From Chelativorans petroleitrophicus (GTDB lineage Bacteria > Pseudomonadota > Alphaproteobacteria > Rhizobiales > Rhizobiaceae), in NCBI RefSeq assembly GCF_025398195.1, contig NZ_JAODNV010000006.1:231271-295270 (forward strand): a stretch of 64,000 nt of DNA, read 5' to 3'. Made by a program: the position numbers and the translations under genes. Below, in pieces: positions 51,367 through 59,995 of this stretch (positions are counted from its first letter, which is position 1; each line of letters begins with the position of its first letter). The notes under the pieces are model-generated. The model did no database searches. It worked only from the letters and a program-made list of their open reading frames with translations, and was not told the DNA's origin.

Positions 51367-52812
51367 ATGGCTGGCAGTGCATGGCCAATTCATGGTGAGA
51401 TCACAGGGCCCATCGTCATGATCGGCTTCGGCTCGATCGGGCGTGGCGCGCTGCCGCTCATCGAGCGTCATTTCCGCTACGACAAATCGCGCATGACCGT
51501 CATAGACCCGGTGGACACCAACCGCGCGCTGCTGGATGAGCGCGGCATTCGCTTCATCCAGACCCGTGTGACGCGGGAAAATTACCGGGAGCTGCTCACG
51601 CCGCTGCTGACGCAGGGCACCGGCCAGGGCTTTTGCGTCAACCTGTCGGTGGACACCTCTTCGCTCGATCTCATCAGGCTCTGCCGTGAGCTCGGTGTGC
51701 TCTATATCGACACGGTGGTGGAGCCGTGGGCCGGCTTCTATCTCGATCCGGCGCTCGGCAGTGCGGGTCGCACGAATTATGCGCTGCGCGAGACGGTTCG
51801 GGAGGAAAAGTTCCGCAATCCAAGTGGTACGACGGCCATCTCCACCTGCGGGGCCAACCCCGGCATGGTGTCCTGGTTCGTCAAGCAGGCGTTGCTCGAT
51901 CTGGCGCGGGACATGAATCTCGACTTCACCGAGCCGGCGACGGAGGATCGCCAGGGCTGGGCGGGGCTTATGCAAAAGGTGGGCGTGAAGGGCATCCACA
52001 TCGCCGAGCGCGACACCCAGCGCACCAGAAGGCCGAAGCCCTTGAACGTCTTCTGGAACACCTGGTCCGTCGAGGGCTTCATTGCTGAAGGTCTGCAGCC
52101 GTCCGAGCTCGGTTGGGGAACCCACGAAAAGTGGAGGCCGGAAAACGCACGCGAGCACGAGAAGGGCTGCAAGGCTGCCATCTATCTCGACCAGCCAGGC
52201 GCGAACACGCGCGTGCGGACTTGGTGCCCGACGCCGGGGCCGCAATACGGCTTCCTCGTCACCCACAACGAGTCGATCTCGATTGCCGATTTCTTCACTC
52301 TGCGGGGTGAGGGAGGGGAGGTGCTCTACCGACCCACCTGCCACTACGCCTATCATCCCTGCAATGACGCGGTGCTTTCGCTGCATGAGATGTTCGGCGC
52401 GGCTGGCAAGCCGCAGCCCGTCCAGCACGTGCTCGACGAGGATGAACTGGTGGACGGCATCGATGAGCTGGGCGTGCTTCTCTATGGCCACGCCAAGAAT
52501 GCCTACTGGTTCGGCTCCCAGCTCTCGCTGGAGGAGACGCGCAAGCTTGCCCCTTACCAGAACGCGACCGGCCTTCAGGTGAGTTCCGCCGTCCTCGCCG
52601 GCATGGTCTGGGCGCTCGAGAATCCGAATGCCGGCATCGTGGAGGCCGACGAGATGGACTATCGCCGCTGCCTCGAGGTGCAGATGCCCTATTTGGGACC
52701 GGTCAGGGGCTACTATACGGACTGGACGCCTCTGACGGACCGTCCAGGCCTGTTTCCCGAGGACATCGACCCGTCTGACCCATGGCAATTCCGCAACATC
52801 CTCGTGCGGTGA
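51367..52812 (+). CDS. hss: Homospermidine synthase
   Basis: 481 residues. A saccharopine-dehydrogenase-like Rossmann start (IVMIGFGSIGRGALPLIERHF) and conserved ATEDRQGWAGLMQKVGVKG, CHYAYHPCNDAVLSL and NPNAGIVEADEMDYR segments identify the bacterial enzyme. It joins two putrescine units (NAD-dependent) to homospermidine, the typical polyamine of rhizobia. ATG 51367 follows aaggag. A hairpin (GCGCCG 51311-51316 / CGGCGC 51332-51337) lies in its leader. Confidence 0.95.
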   Translation: MAGSAWPIHGEITGPIVMIGFGSIGRGALPLIERHFRYDKSRMTVIDPVDTNRALLDERGIRFIQTRVTRENYRELLTPLLTQGTGQGFCVNLSVDTSSLDLIRLCRELGVLYIDTVVEPWAGFYLDPALGSAGRTNYALRETVREEKFRNPSGTTAISTCGANPGMVSWFVKQALLDLARDMNLDFTEPATEDRQGWAGLMQKVGVKGIHIAERDTQRTRRPKPLNVFWNTWSVEGFIAEGLQPSELGWGTHEKWRPENAREHEKGCKAAIYLDQPGANTRVRTWCPTPGPQYGFLVTHNESISIADFFTLRGEGGEVLYRPTCHYAYHPCNDAVLSLHEMFGAAGKPQPVQHVLDEDELVDGIDELGVLLYGHAKNAYWFGSQLSLEETRKLAPYQNATGLQVSSAVLAGMVWALENPNAGIVEADEMDYRRCLEVQMPYLGPVRGYYTDWTPLTDRPGLFPEDIDPSDPWQFRNILVR

Positions 52813-52895
52813 TGCAGCAGGGCAACGCCTTCGGCTTGCAATCGCACGAAAAATCCGCCGAATGGAACATTCATGACCTAGCTGAGGAGGCCGTC

Positions 52896-53267
52896 ATGGT
52901 CACAGTTCGCAGATCGGCCGCTTGCGCGGCGCTGTCATCCCTCCTGATCATTTCCGGTTGCGCCGGCGTCAGCGTGCCGAGCGGCCCCGCGACAGGCGGA
53001 GCGGGCGTCGAGGGGCAGTGGACGGATGCCCAGGGCGTCGCATTATCCACTTTTTCGGGCGGCCAGTTCGTGAGTGTCGCCACCGATACGGGCAACCGCC
53101 TGTCGGAGGGGACGTACCGCTATCGCGACCGGCAGAACATCGAAATCTCGATGATGTCGCTCATCCGCCAGCGGCAGAGCCTCGTGAATTGCGCGATGGT
53201 TACCGCTTCGCAGCTTAACTGCACCAACGATCAGGGGCAGAATTTCATCTTAAGACGCACCTCCTGA
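52896..53267 (+). CDS. Omp10-like outer-membrane lipoprotein
   Basis: 123 residues. Signal peptide with a lipobox ending LIISGC at about residue 22-24. The mature part contains VEGQWTDAQG, LSTFSGGQF, TDTGNRLSEGTYRY and VNCAMVTASQLNCTN, which line up with Brucella Omp10 (EGSWVDPNG, TDTNEKLAEGNY, VNCALVSPTQLNCT, recalled from memory). ATG 52896 follows gaggagg. The frame extends to 52782 but overlaps hss. Role in the envelope is not fixed. Confidence 0.8.
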   Translation: MVTVRRSAACAALSSLLIISGCAGVSVPSGPATGGAGVEGQWTDAQGVALSTFSGGQFVSVATDTGNRLSEGTYRYRDRQNIEISMMSLIRQRQSLVNCAMVTASQLNCTNDQGQNFILRRTS

Positions 53268-53374
53268 TGCAGACAGCTTGCATCGGCCGGGCGGCGGTGT
53301 GAACATACCCGGTGTTACGGAGCCGACATAGAGCGGCGCTAGAGGGGAATACCCGAGCATTGCGGAGAACGAAG

Positions 53375-55351
53375 ATGAAGACATTCGCCGTCCTTGCCCT
53401 GAGCACATCGGCTCTGGCGCTGACAGCTGTGCCGTCCTTTGCCGACTACACGCTGAACATCCTGCACATCAACGACTGGCACAGCCGCATCGAGCCGATC
53501 AACGCGTTCGATTCCACGTGCTCGGCCGAGGATGACGAGGCGGGCAAATGCTTCGGGGGAGCGGCCCGGCTGGTCACCGCGGTTCGGGACCGGCGCGCCG
53601 CGCTGGAAGGCGAGAACGTGCTCTTCCTCAATGCCGGCGACAATTTTCAGGGGTCGCTCTTTTACACCACATACAAGGGCACCGTGGAGGCCGAATTCCT
53701 CAACCTGATGGAAACGGACGCCATGGTGGTCGGCAACCATGAGTTCGACGACGGCGAGGACGGGCTTGCGGCGTTTCTGGAGGTTGTCCAGTTCCCGGTG
53801 CTTGGCTCGAACGTGAAGGCGAGCGAGGCTTCCGCGCTTGGCGACCGCGTGCGCGAATATGTCATTCTCGAGCAGGGCGGAGAGCGCATAGGCATTGTCG
53901 GCGCGGTGGCGAACGACACGGCCGAGCTTTCCTCGCCGGGCGAGCATGTCTCCATCATCGAGGATGTGGAGGGAATCACCGCCGCAGTGCAGGCCGTGCA
54001 GGCCGAAGGCGTCAACAAGATCATCGCGCTCACCCACGTGGGCTATCCGCGCGATCTGGAGGCGATCGCCAGGATTCCGGGTGTCGATGTGGTGGTGGGC
54101 GGCCACACCAACACGCTTCTTTCGAACACGGTCGAGGGCGCGGAGGGCCCCTATCCGACCATGGTTGACAATCCGGACGGCTATCAGGTTCCGGTCGTTC
54201 AGGCGGCGTCCTACTCGAAATATCTTGGCGAGCTGAAGGTCGTCTTTGACGACAATGGCGTGGTGAAGGAAGCGACGGGCGACGTGCATCTCATCGATGC
54301 GTCCGTGGCCAAGGACGAGGCGGTGGTCGCGCGCGTTCAGGAGCTTGCCGGCCCGATCGAGGAACTGAAGGGCAGGGTTGTTGCCGAGACGATGGCCCCG
54401 ATCGACGGCAGCCGCGAGAACTGCCGCGCGCGCGAATGCGAGATGGGAAATCTGGTGGCAGACGCCATGCTGGCGCGCACGAAGGACCAGGGTGTGCAGT
54501 TCGCCATCACGAATGGCGGCGGCTTGCGCGCTTCCATCGACGGAGGCGAAGTCACCATGGGCGAGGTGCTCGAGGTGCTGCCCTTCCAGAACACGCTTGC
54601 CACCTTCCGGCTCAAGGGAGCGGACGTGGTGGCCTCGCTTGAAAGCGGCGTGAGCCAGATCGAGGAGGGGGCGGGCCGTTTCCCGCAGGTCTCCGGCCTG
54701 CGTTTCACCTTCGATGCCTCGGCCGAACCCGGAAGCCGTATCAGCGATGTGCAGGTGCAGTCGGGTGATGGATGGGAGCCCATCGACCCCGATGCCGTCT
54801 ACACGATAGCCACGAACAACTTCATGCGGACCGGCGGTGACGGCTACAGCCTCTTTGCCGAGAATGCCACCGACGCCTACGACTACGGGCCGGGGCTTGA
54901 GCAGGTGCTGGCCGACTATCTCGCCGCGAACAGCCCCTATCAGCCCTATACGGACGGGCGAATCACCGAAGCCGCCGCTGCCGAGCAGATGGCACAGGCG
55001 GAAGCGCCAGCGGCGGAAGATGAGGCGGCGGAGTCGGAGGCCGGCGAGGCGGAGCCTGAAGCTGCCGATGAACCCGCCGAATCGGAACCTGCTGCGCCCG
55101 CAATGGAAGAACCCGAGGCGGCGGAACCCGAGGCCGCACCTGAAGCGGCGGAACCGATGGAGACCGAACCAGCCGCCGAACCTGCGGGGGAAGGAACGCA
55201 CACGATCGCCCGGGGCGACACCTATTGGGATCTGGCCGAGCGCTATCTGGGCGATCCTCTGGAATGGCGCCGGATTGCCGAGGCCAATCCGCAGTATCAG
55301 CCGCGCCGTCTGCCGGTCGGCGCAACGCTCACCATCCCCGCCGGGATGTAG
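53375..55351 (+). CDS. Periplasmic 5'-nucleotidase/metallophosphatase with C-terminal LysM
   Basis: 658 residues. Signal peptide (FAVLALSTSALALTAVPSFA) then UshA-type metallophosphatase motifs: NILHINDWHSR, NAGDNFQG, GNHEFDDG and GGHTNTLL (metal ligands), and the C-terminal nucleotide domain with ITNGGGLRASI and NNFMRTGGDGY. An acidic Ala/Glu/Pro linker of about 75 residues follows, then a LysM domain (HTIARGDTYWDLAERYLGD). It likely releases phosphate from nucleotides and is tethered to peptidoglycan. Confidence 0.9.
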   Translation: MKTFAVLALSTSALALTAVPSFADYTLNILHINDWHSRIEPINAFDSTCSAEDDEAGKCFGGAARLVTAVRDRRAALEGENVLFLNAGDNFQGSLFYTTYKGTVEAEFLNLMETDAMVVGNHEFDDGEDGLAAFLEVVQFPVLGSNVKASEASALGDRVREYVILEQGGERIGIVGAVANDTAELSSPGEHVSIIEDVEGITAAVQAVQAEGVNKIIALTHVGYPRDLEAIARIPGVDVVVGGHTNTLLSNTVEGAEGPYPTMVDNPDGYQVPVVQAASYSKYLGELKVVFDDNGVVKEATGDVHLIDASVAKDEAVVARVQELAGPIEELKGRVVAETMAPIDGSRENCRARECEMGNLVADAMLARTKDQGVQFAITNGGGLRASIDGGEVTMGEVLEVLPFQNTLATFRLKGADVVASLESGVSQIEEGAGRFPQVSGLRFTFDASAEPGSRISDVQVQSGDGWEPIDPDAVYTIATNNFMRTGGDGYSLFAENATDAYDYGPGLEQVLADYLAANSPYQPYTDGRITEAAAAEQMAQAEAPAAEDEAAESEAGEAEPEAADEPAESEPAAPAMEEPEAAEPEAAPEAAEPMETEPAAEPAGEGTHTIARGDTYWDLAERYLGDPLEWRRIAEANPQYQPRRLPVGATLTIPAGM

Positions 55352-55364
55352 GCCATTCCCGCCA

Positions 55365-55394
55365 GGCAAAGCCCCGCTCCGGCGAGGCTTTGCC
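55365..55394 (+). terminator. Hairpin after the 5'-nucleotidase gene
   Basis: A perfect 9-bp stem GGCAAAGCC (55365-55373) and GGCTTTGCC (55386-55394) with a 12-base loop begins 13 bases after the stop. There is no T-tract, so termination may be Rho-assisted or the hairpin may stabilise the transcript end. Confidence 0.55.
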
Positions 55395-55469
55395 GTACCT
55401 GCGGCCGGAAGCGGCATTGTCTTTGCGGGGAAGTTTGCTAGGTCGTGAAGGTGCCACAGGGAGCCCTTC

Positions 55470-56510
55470 ATGACCGCACCTGCAAAGACTGATCGTCAGC
55501 CTGACACCGTTAAGCCCGGCAGCGCCGGCAAGGTGGGCGTTCTGCTCGTCAATCTCGGAACGCCGGAGGGCACGGATTACTGGCCGATGCGGCGCTATCT
55601 GTCCGAATTCCTCTCGGACCGCCGGGTGATCGAATGGCCGCGTATCGTCTGGTACCCGATTCTGCAGGGCATCGTGCTTTCAAGGCGCCCGAAAGCGTCC
55701 GGCGCTCTTTACGCCAAGATCTGGAACCGTGAGAGGAACGAATCGCCCCTGCGCACCTTCACGCGCGCTCAGGGCGAAAAGCTGGCTGCCGCCCTTTCGG
55801 ACCACAGCAACGTCATCGTTGACTGGGCCATGCGCTACGGCATCCCGTCCATCGAGACCGTCACGAAGCGCCTGATGGACCGGGGATGTGACCGTATCCT
55901 TTTGTTCCCGCTCTATCCGCAATACTCGGCCACGACGACGGCCACGGTGAACGACACGTTCTTTCAGGCGCTGATGAAGATGCGCTTCCAGCCCGCCGTG
56001 CGCACGGTGCCCGCCTATCCCGCCGAACCCGTCTACATCGAGGCGCTTGCGGCTTCCGTCGAGCGGCATCTGGCGGGTCTCGATTTCGAGCCTGAGGTGG
56101 TCATCGCCTCTTATCACGGCATCCCGAAAAGCTATTCCCAACGCGGCGATCCCTATTACGAGCAATGCCTGACCACCTCGCGCCTGCTTGCCGAGCGCCT
56201 CGGCTGGGACGGCAAGAAGCTCTTGACGACGTTCCAGTCCCGCTTCGGACCTGAAGAATGGCTGCAGCCCTACACGGATGAAACCGTCGCGCGGCTCGCC
56301 CGCGAGGGAGTGAAGTCCATTGCCGTTCTCAATCCGGGCTTCGTTTCCGACTGTCTGGAGACGCTTGAGGAAATCGCTGTCGAGGCGGCAAGGATCTTCC
56401 ACGAGGAGGGTGGCGAGAATTTCTCCCATATCCCCTGCCTCAACGACAGCGAAGAGGGTATGCGGGTGATCGAGTCGCTCGTCCGGCGCGAGCTGTCCGG
56501 CTGGCTCTGA
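55470..56510 (+). CDS. hemH: Ferrochelatase
   Basis: 346 residues with VGVLLVNLGTPEG at the N-terminus, a WAMRYGIPSIE segment, LFPLYPQYSATTTATVND and the catalytic His in IASYHGIPKSY; Glu in the ETLEEIAVEA block. It inserts Fe(II) into protoporphyrin IX at the inner membrane face. There is no 2Fe-2S cysteine cluster at the C-terminus as in animal enzymes. A longer-than-average N-terminal extension (about 20 residues) is present. Confidence 0.95.
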   Translation: MTAPAKTDRQPDTVKPGSAGKVGVLLVNLGTPEGTDYWPMRRYLSEFLSDRRVIEWPRIVWYPILQGIVLSRRPKASGALYAKIWNRERNESPLRTFTRAQGEKLAAALSDHSNVIVDWAMRYGIPSIETVTKRLMDRGCDRILLFPLYPQYSATTTATVNDTFFQALMKMRFQPAVRTVPAYPAEPVYIEALAASVERHLAGLDFEPEVVIASYHGIPKSYSQRGDPYYEQCLTTSRLLAERLGWDGKKLLTTFQSRFGPEEWLQPYTDETVARLAREGVKSIAVLNPGFVSDCLETLEEIAVEAARIFHEEGGENFSHIPCLNDSEEGMRVIESLVRRELSGWL

Positions 56511-56629
56511 GGATCGTTCGCCGGCGCATTTTCGTCTCGCTGCGGTGAAGCGTCTAGGCTACATTCCCGCCATAATCGGGGAGCTAATGCGGCTGCTTTC
56601 ATAGTTTATTGCCGCCTAGGAGATCAGCC

Positions 56630-57592
56630 ATGACATTCACCGGTTTCGACATTCTCATTCCCGTTCTTGTTGTTTTCGTCCTCCTCTTTCTCTTGGCGGG
56701 CGTCAAAACCGTGCCGCAGGGCTACAACTACACGGTCGAGCGTTTCGGCCGCTACACGCGCACGCTGATGCCGGGCCTCAACATCATCGTTCCCTTCATC
56801 GACCGCATCGGCGCCAGAATGAACATGATGGAGCAGGTGCTGGACGTGCCCACCCAGGAAATCATCACGCGCGACAATGCCACCGTGGCGGTGGACGGCG
56901 TGGCGTTCTACCAGGTGCTGAGCGCGCCGCAGGCGGCCTATCAGGTATCCGGTCTCGAGAATGCCATTCTCAACCTGACCATGACCAATATCCGCTCGGT
57001 CATGGGCTCGATGGACCTGGACGAGCTTCTGTCGAATCGCGATGTGATCAACGAACGGCTCCTGCGCATCGTCGACGAGGCGGCGGCGAACTGGGGCATC
57101 AAGATCACCCGTGTAGAGATCAAGGACATCAACCCGCCCGCCAATCTGGTGGAATCCATGGCGCGCCAGATGATGGCGGAGCGCAACAAGCGCGCTGAGA
57201 TCCTGGAGGCCGAGGGGCGCAAGCAGGCGCAGATTCTGGAGGCGGAGGGGCGCCGCGAAGCGGCGTTTCGCGATGCCGAAGCCCGGGAGCGCGCGGCCGA
57301 GGCCGAGGCGCGCGCCACTCAGGTCGTGTCGGAGGCCATCGCGCAGGGCGACGTGCAGGCGGTCAACTATTTCATCGCCCAGAAGTATACCGAGGCGTTG
57401 GCGAAGATCGGCTCTTCGGCCAACAACAAGATCGTGCTCATGCCGTTCGAGGCGTCCTCGCTCATCGGCACGCTCGGTGGCATCGGTGCCATTGCCCGTG
57501 AGGTCTTCGCCAATGGCGAGGAGAGGCCTGCCGCGCGCCGCTCTCCCGCCCGTCCGCCGTTGACGCCGCGCGATAGCGGCGGCGCGGAGTAG
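56630..57592 (+). CDS. SPFH/stomatin-like membrane protein (QmcA family)
   Basis: 320 residues. One N-terminal membrane helix ([18 protein letters not shown]) followed by the PHB/SPFH domain ([19 protein letters not shown], then [16 protein letters not shown]), a Glu/Arg/Ala-rich coiled coil (about 185-250) and a C-terminal tail. Such proteins assemble as oligomers in the inner membrane and often pair with NfeD proteins and proteases. ATG 56630 follows aggagatcagcc. Confidence 0.9.
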   Translation: MTFTGFDILIPVLVVFVLLFLLAGVKTVPQGYNYTVERFGRYTRTLMPGLNIIVPFIDRIGARMNMMEQVLDVPTQEIITRDNATVAVDGVAFYQVLSAPQAAYQVSGLENAILNLTMTNIRSVMGSMDLDELLSNRDVINERLLRIVDEAAANWGIKITRVEIKDINPPANLVESMARQMMAERNKRAEILEAEGRKQAQILEAEGRREAAFRDAEARERAAEAEARATQVVSEAIAQGDVQAVNYFIAQKYTEALAKIGSSANNKIVLMPFEASSLIGTLGGIGAIAREVFANGEERPAARRSPARPPLTPRDSGGAE

Positions 57593-57597
57593 TCCCG

Positions 57598-58059
57598 ATG
57601 CTCATGCGCATCTTCGCCGAGCTAGGGCCGTGGAACTGGATGGTGCTCGGCTTCGCCCTGCTGGCGGCGGAAATTCTCGTTCCCGGCATCTTCCTGCTAT
57701 GGATCGGCATTGCCGCCATCCTCACCGGCGCGTTGTCCCTGCAGCTTTGGGGATTTGCCTTCTGGTCGTGGCAGGTGCAGGTGCTCGTCTTCCTCGCCCT
57801 TTCGCTGGCCGCCGCGTGGCTCGGCAAGAAACTGACGGACGCGCGGAAAGATGCGGAAACGGACGAACCGCTGCTAAATCTGCGGGCGCAGCAGCTTGTG
57901 GGCCGCACCGCCGCCCTTGACGAGCCGATCCGCGAGGGCCGCGGGCGCATCCGCTTGGGCGATACCATATGGATGGTCACCGGTCCGGACCTGCCGGCAG
58001 GCACCCGTGTGCGCGTGGTTTCCGCGAAGGGCAGCGAGCTGATGGTGGAGGAGGCCTGA
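57598..58059 (+). CDS. NfeD-family membrane protein
   Basis: 153 residues: three to four hydrophobic helices (WMVLGFALLAAEILVPGIFLLW and following) and a C-terminal OB-fold NfeD domain (VGRTAALDEPIREGRGRI, GDTIWMVTGPDLPAG). It starts five bases after the SPFH gene, so the pair forms one operon, a widespread arrangement. The NfeD domain probably scaffolds the stomatin complex. No ClpP-like protease domain is present. Confidence 0.9.
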   Translation: MLMRIFAELGPWNWMVLGFALLAAEILVPGIFLLWIGIAAILTGALSLQLWGFAFWSWQVQVLVFLALSLAAAWLGKKLTDARKDAETDEPLLNLRAQQLVGRTAALDEPIREGRGRIRLGDTIWMVTGPDLPAGTRVRVVSAKGSELMVEEA

Positions 58060-58081
58060 CCGGTCGCGGCCACTGCCTACG

Positions 58082-58113
58082 AAATGGCGGCGCCGACGGC
58101 GCCGCCATTTTTT
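58082..58113 (+). terminator. Intrinsic terminator of the SPFH-NfeD operon
   Basis: AAATGGCGGCGCC (58082-58094) and GGCGCCGCCATTT (58098-58110) form a 13-bp stem with a three-base loop, followed by TTT and G. It lies between the NfeD stop and the convergent hsp20 stop and probably ends both, though the A-run on the other side is short. Confidence 0.85.
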
Positions 58114-58134
58114 GTTCTGAAAGGAGAGGGCGCG

Positions 58135-58608
58135 TCAGGCGGCTGCCTTGGTCGCCTCGATCTGCTTGGTCGTGCCCGTCTCGGCGCGTGCAATGGGAAT
58201 GCGGCGCGGCTTCATGTCCTCGGGCAGGTTGCGCACGAGATCGATATGGAGCAGGCCGTCCTTCAGCACAGCGCCGGTGACCTCAACATGGTCGGCGAGC
58301 TGGAAGCGGCGCTCGAAGGAACGCGAAGCAATGCCGCGATGAAGGATTTCCGTCCTCTCGTCGTTCCGCTCCTCGCGCTTCTCGCCCTTGATGGTCAGCA
58401 TGTTCTGATGGGCCTCGACCGAAATGTCGTTCTCCGAGAAGCCCGCGACCGCCATCGAGATGCGATAGGCGTCCTCGCCGGTGCGCTCTATGTTGTAGGG
58501 CGGATAGGTCTGGCCGCTATCGAACTGCCCGAGCGAGTCGAGCATGCTGAAAAGCCGGTCGAAACCGACGGTCGATCGGTAGAGAGGGGAAAAATCGACG
58601 TGACGCAT
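58135..58608 (-). CDS. Small heat-shock protein, Hsp20/IbpA family
   Basis: 157 residues. The alpha-crystallin domain (about 38-135) includes RIER-like YNIERTGEDAYRISMAVAGFSENDISVE and a GIASRSFERRF strand with the conserved G-x-A-x-R-x-F. The N-terminus MRHVDFSPLYRSTVGFDRLF matches the IbpA type. It holds unfolded proteins during heat stress. ATG 58608 follows aggagg. Its leader carries a ROSE-like element and a sigma-32-type promoter (separate entries). Confidence 0.95.
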   Translation of the reverse strand: MRHVDFSPLYRSTVGFDRLFSMLDSLGQFDSGQTYPPYNIERTGEDAYRISMAVAGFSENDISVEAHQNMLTIKGEKREERNDERTEILHRGIASRSFERRFQLADHVEVTGAVLKDGLLHIDLVRNLPEDMKPRRIPIARAETGTTKQIEATKAAA

Positions 58609-58709
58609 GGTCTGTCCTCCTGTTGAGCAACAAGTTTGCGTTTGGCCGTATCGGGAACCCAGTCCTGGCATTTCCACTCTGGCCAGCAGCCCCGTCCGCG
58701 GCGGCTGCA
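58609..58709 (-). promoter_or_regulatory. ROSE-type RNA thermometer in the hsp20 5' leader
   Basis: About 100 bases of untranslated leader. Next to the start it reads TTGCT-CAAC-AGGAG (58630-58617), so TTGCT can pair with the Shine-Dalgarno AGGAG with a G opposite G, exactly the conserved U-U/C-G-C-U motif and G-G mismatch of ROSE thermometers. A further hairpin GCAGCC/GGCTGC lies upstream. At low temperature the ribosome site would be masked. The assignment rests on this motif and on gene identity. Confidence 0.75.
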
Positions 58710-58715
58710 ACCCAA

Positions 58716-58744
58716 ATTTGGGTATTGGCAAACGTTGGTTCAAG
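58716..58744 (-). promoter_or_regulatory. Putative heat-shock (RpoH) promoter of hsp20
   Basis: CTTGAA (minus strand, 58744-58739) with CCCAAAT (58722-58716) after 18 bases, resembling CTTG-N17/18-CYTATNT. The -10 box is imperfect. The expected transcript start, near 58709, gives a leader of the right size for a ROSE element. A perfect 14-base palindrome, ACCCAAATTTGGGT (58710-58723), overlaps the -10 region. Confidence 0.55.
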
Positions 58745-59002
58745 GGAGAGTGAAGGCGGGCTCTCCTTCAGCAAACATGAACGCAGGCTGAACAATCCCT
58801 TCGACTGCCGTTCAGGTGTCCTGATTTACCCTTCGGCATAGCTTCCGGGCCGGATGCTACCGTCCCTTCCTCCGGTCCGGCGGTGCCGGGGGCGCCCTTC
58901 GGGTCCGCTCCCGGCGTGCTTCTTGTCTGCCACGCGGAAATCTGTTGATTTCACGGCCACGCTCCTTCACACACGGCAAGAGCACCGGCGCGAGTTGCGA
59001 CC

Positions 59003-59992
59003 ATGTCCCCTGTCTTGCGCGAAATCCCCGAAAATCCGGTACCGGAGGGTGCGGTAGCGGGATACATGACCGCGTTCGACGGCAGACAGATCCGTTACGC
59101 CTGCTTTCGCGGGGGCGGAAAGAACGGGACAGTGGTGCTGCTTCCCGGCCGCAACGAGTGCATCGAGAAGTATTTCGAAACGGTGGGCGACCTTGCCGCC
59201 GCGGGTTTCGCCTCCGTGGCGCTCGACTGGCGCGGGCAGGGGGGGTCGGAGCGCCTGCTTGACGACCCGAGGCGCGGCTATGTTGAAACCTTTCGGGATT
59301 ATGTGGCCGATCTGGACCAGCTCTTCCGCGAGGTGGTGCTGCCCGATTGCCGCCCACCCTACACGGTCCTTGCCCATTCCACAGGCGGGTTGATTGCGCT
59401 TCTGGCCGCTCCCAGCCTTGCCAACCGCGTGCGCCGGATGGTGCTGACTGCGCCGCTCCTTGAAGTCCGCACCGGGCTGCCCGCCTCCCTCGTCAACGGG
59501 CTCGCGCATGTCCTCTATGCGTTGGGCCTCGGCAGGATTTACTATGGCGGCCGCGGCCGGCGCGGGAAGGAAACGCCGCTCGGATCCAGCCGGCTGACCA
59601 GCGACCCTGTCCGCTTTGCACGCAATCAAGCGCTGGTGAGCGCCTTCCCGGAGCTCTTCATCGGCGGGCCCACCGTGGCCTGGTACCGCGCCGCCTCCCT
59701 GGCGATGGCGCAGGTTAGGGACCCGGATTTTGCTGCGAAGATTCGCGTGCCGATCCTGTTTCTGGCGGCCGGCGCGGACCAGGTGGTCTCTACGCCGGCG
59801 ATCGAGCGGTACGGGCGGACGCTGCGCTCGGCCAGGGTGCTGACCGTAGACGGCGCCCGTCATGAGCTCCTGCAGGAGGCCGATCTCTATCGCGAGCAGG
59901 CCCTCGCCGCGTTCATGGCCTTTGCGGTACCGAAGGGGGAGGGTGCGGGTCCGGAAGACCTGCCGCTGATGGATGCCGGGGACGGCCTGTAA
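59003..59992 (+). CDS. Lysophospholipase-like alpha/beta hydrolase
   Basis: 329 residues. Serine hydrolase fold with the nucleophile Ser126 in AHSTGG, DWRGQGGSERL early, and a late His in the RHELLQEADLYR block; the acid residue is probably the Asp in AAGADQVVS. It resembles the PldB (lysophospholipase L2) group. The substrate is not certain. It ends three bases from the convergent hisN stop. Confidence 0.85.
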   Translation: MSPVLREIPENPVPEGAVAGYMTAFDGRQIRYACFRGGGKNGTVVLLPGRNECIEKYFETVGDLAAAGFASVALDWRGQGGSERLLDDPRRGYVETFRDYVADLDQLFREVVLPDCRPPYTVLAHSTGGLIALLAAPSLANRVRRMVLTAPLLEVRTGLPASLVNGLAHVLYALGLGRIYYGGRGRRGKETPLGSSRLTSDPVRFARNQALVSAFPELFIGGPTVAWYRAASLAMAQVRDPDFAAKIRVPILFLAAGADQVVSTPAIERYGRTLRSARVLTVDGARHELLQEADLYREQALAAFMAFAVPKGEGAGPEDLPLMDAGDGL

Positions 59993-59995
59993 GGC

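Noticed and set aside
53339..55471. A 710-codon minus-strand frame over the nucleotidase gene
   Set aside because: Its composition is His/Arg/Gly-rich with no domain; it is antisense to a gene with intact catalytic motifs.
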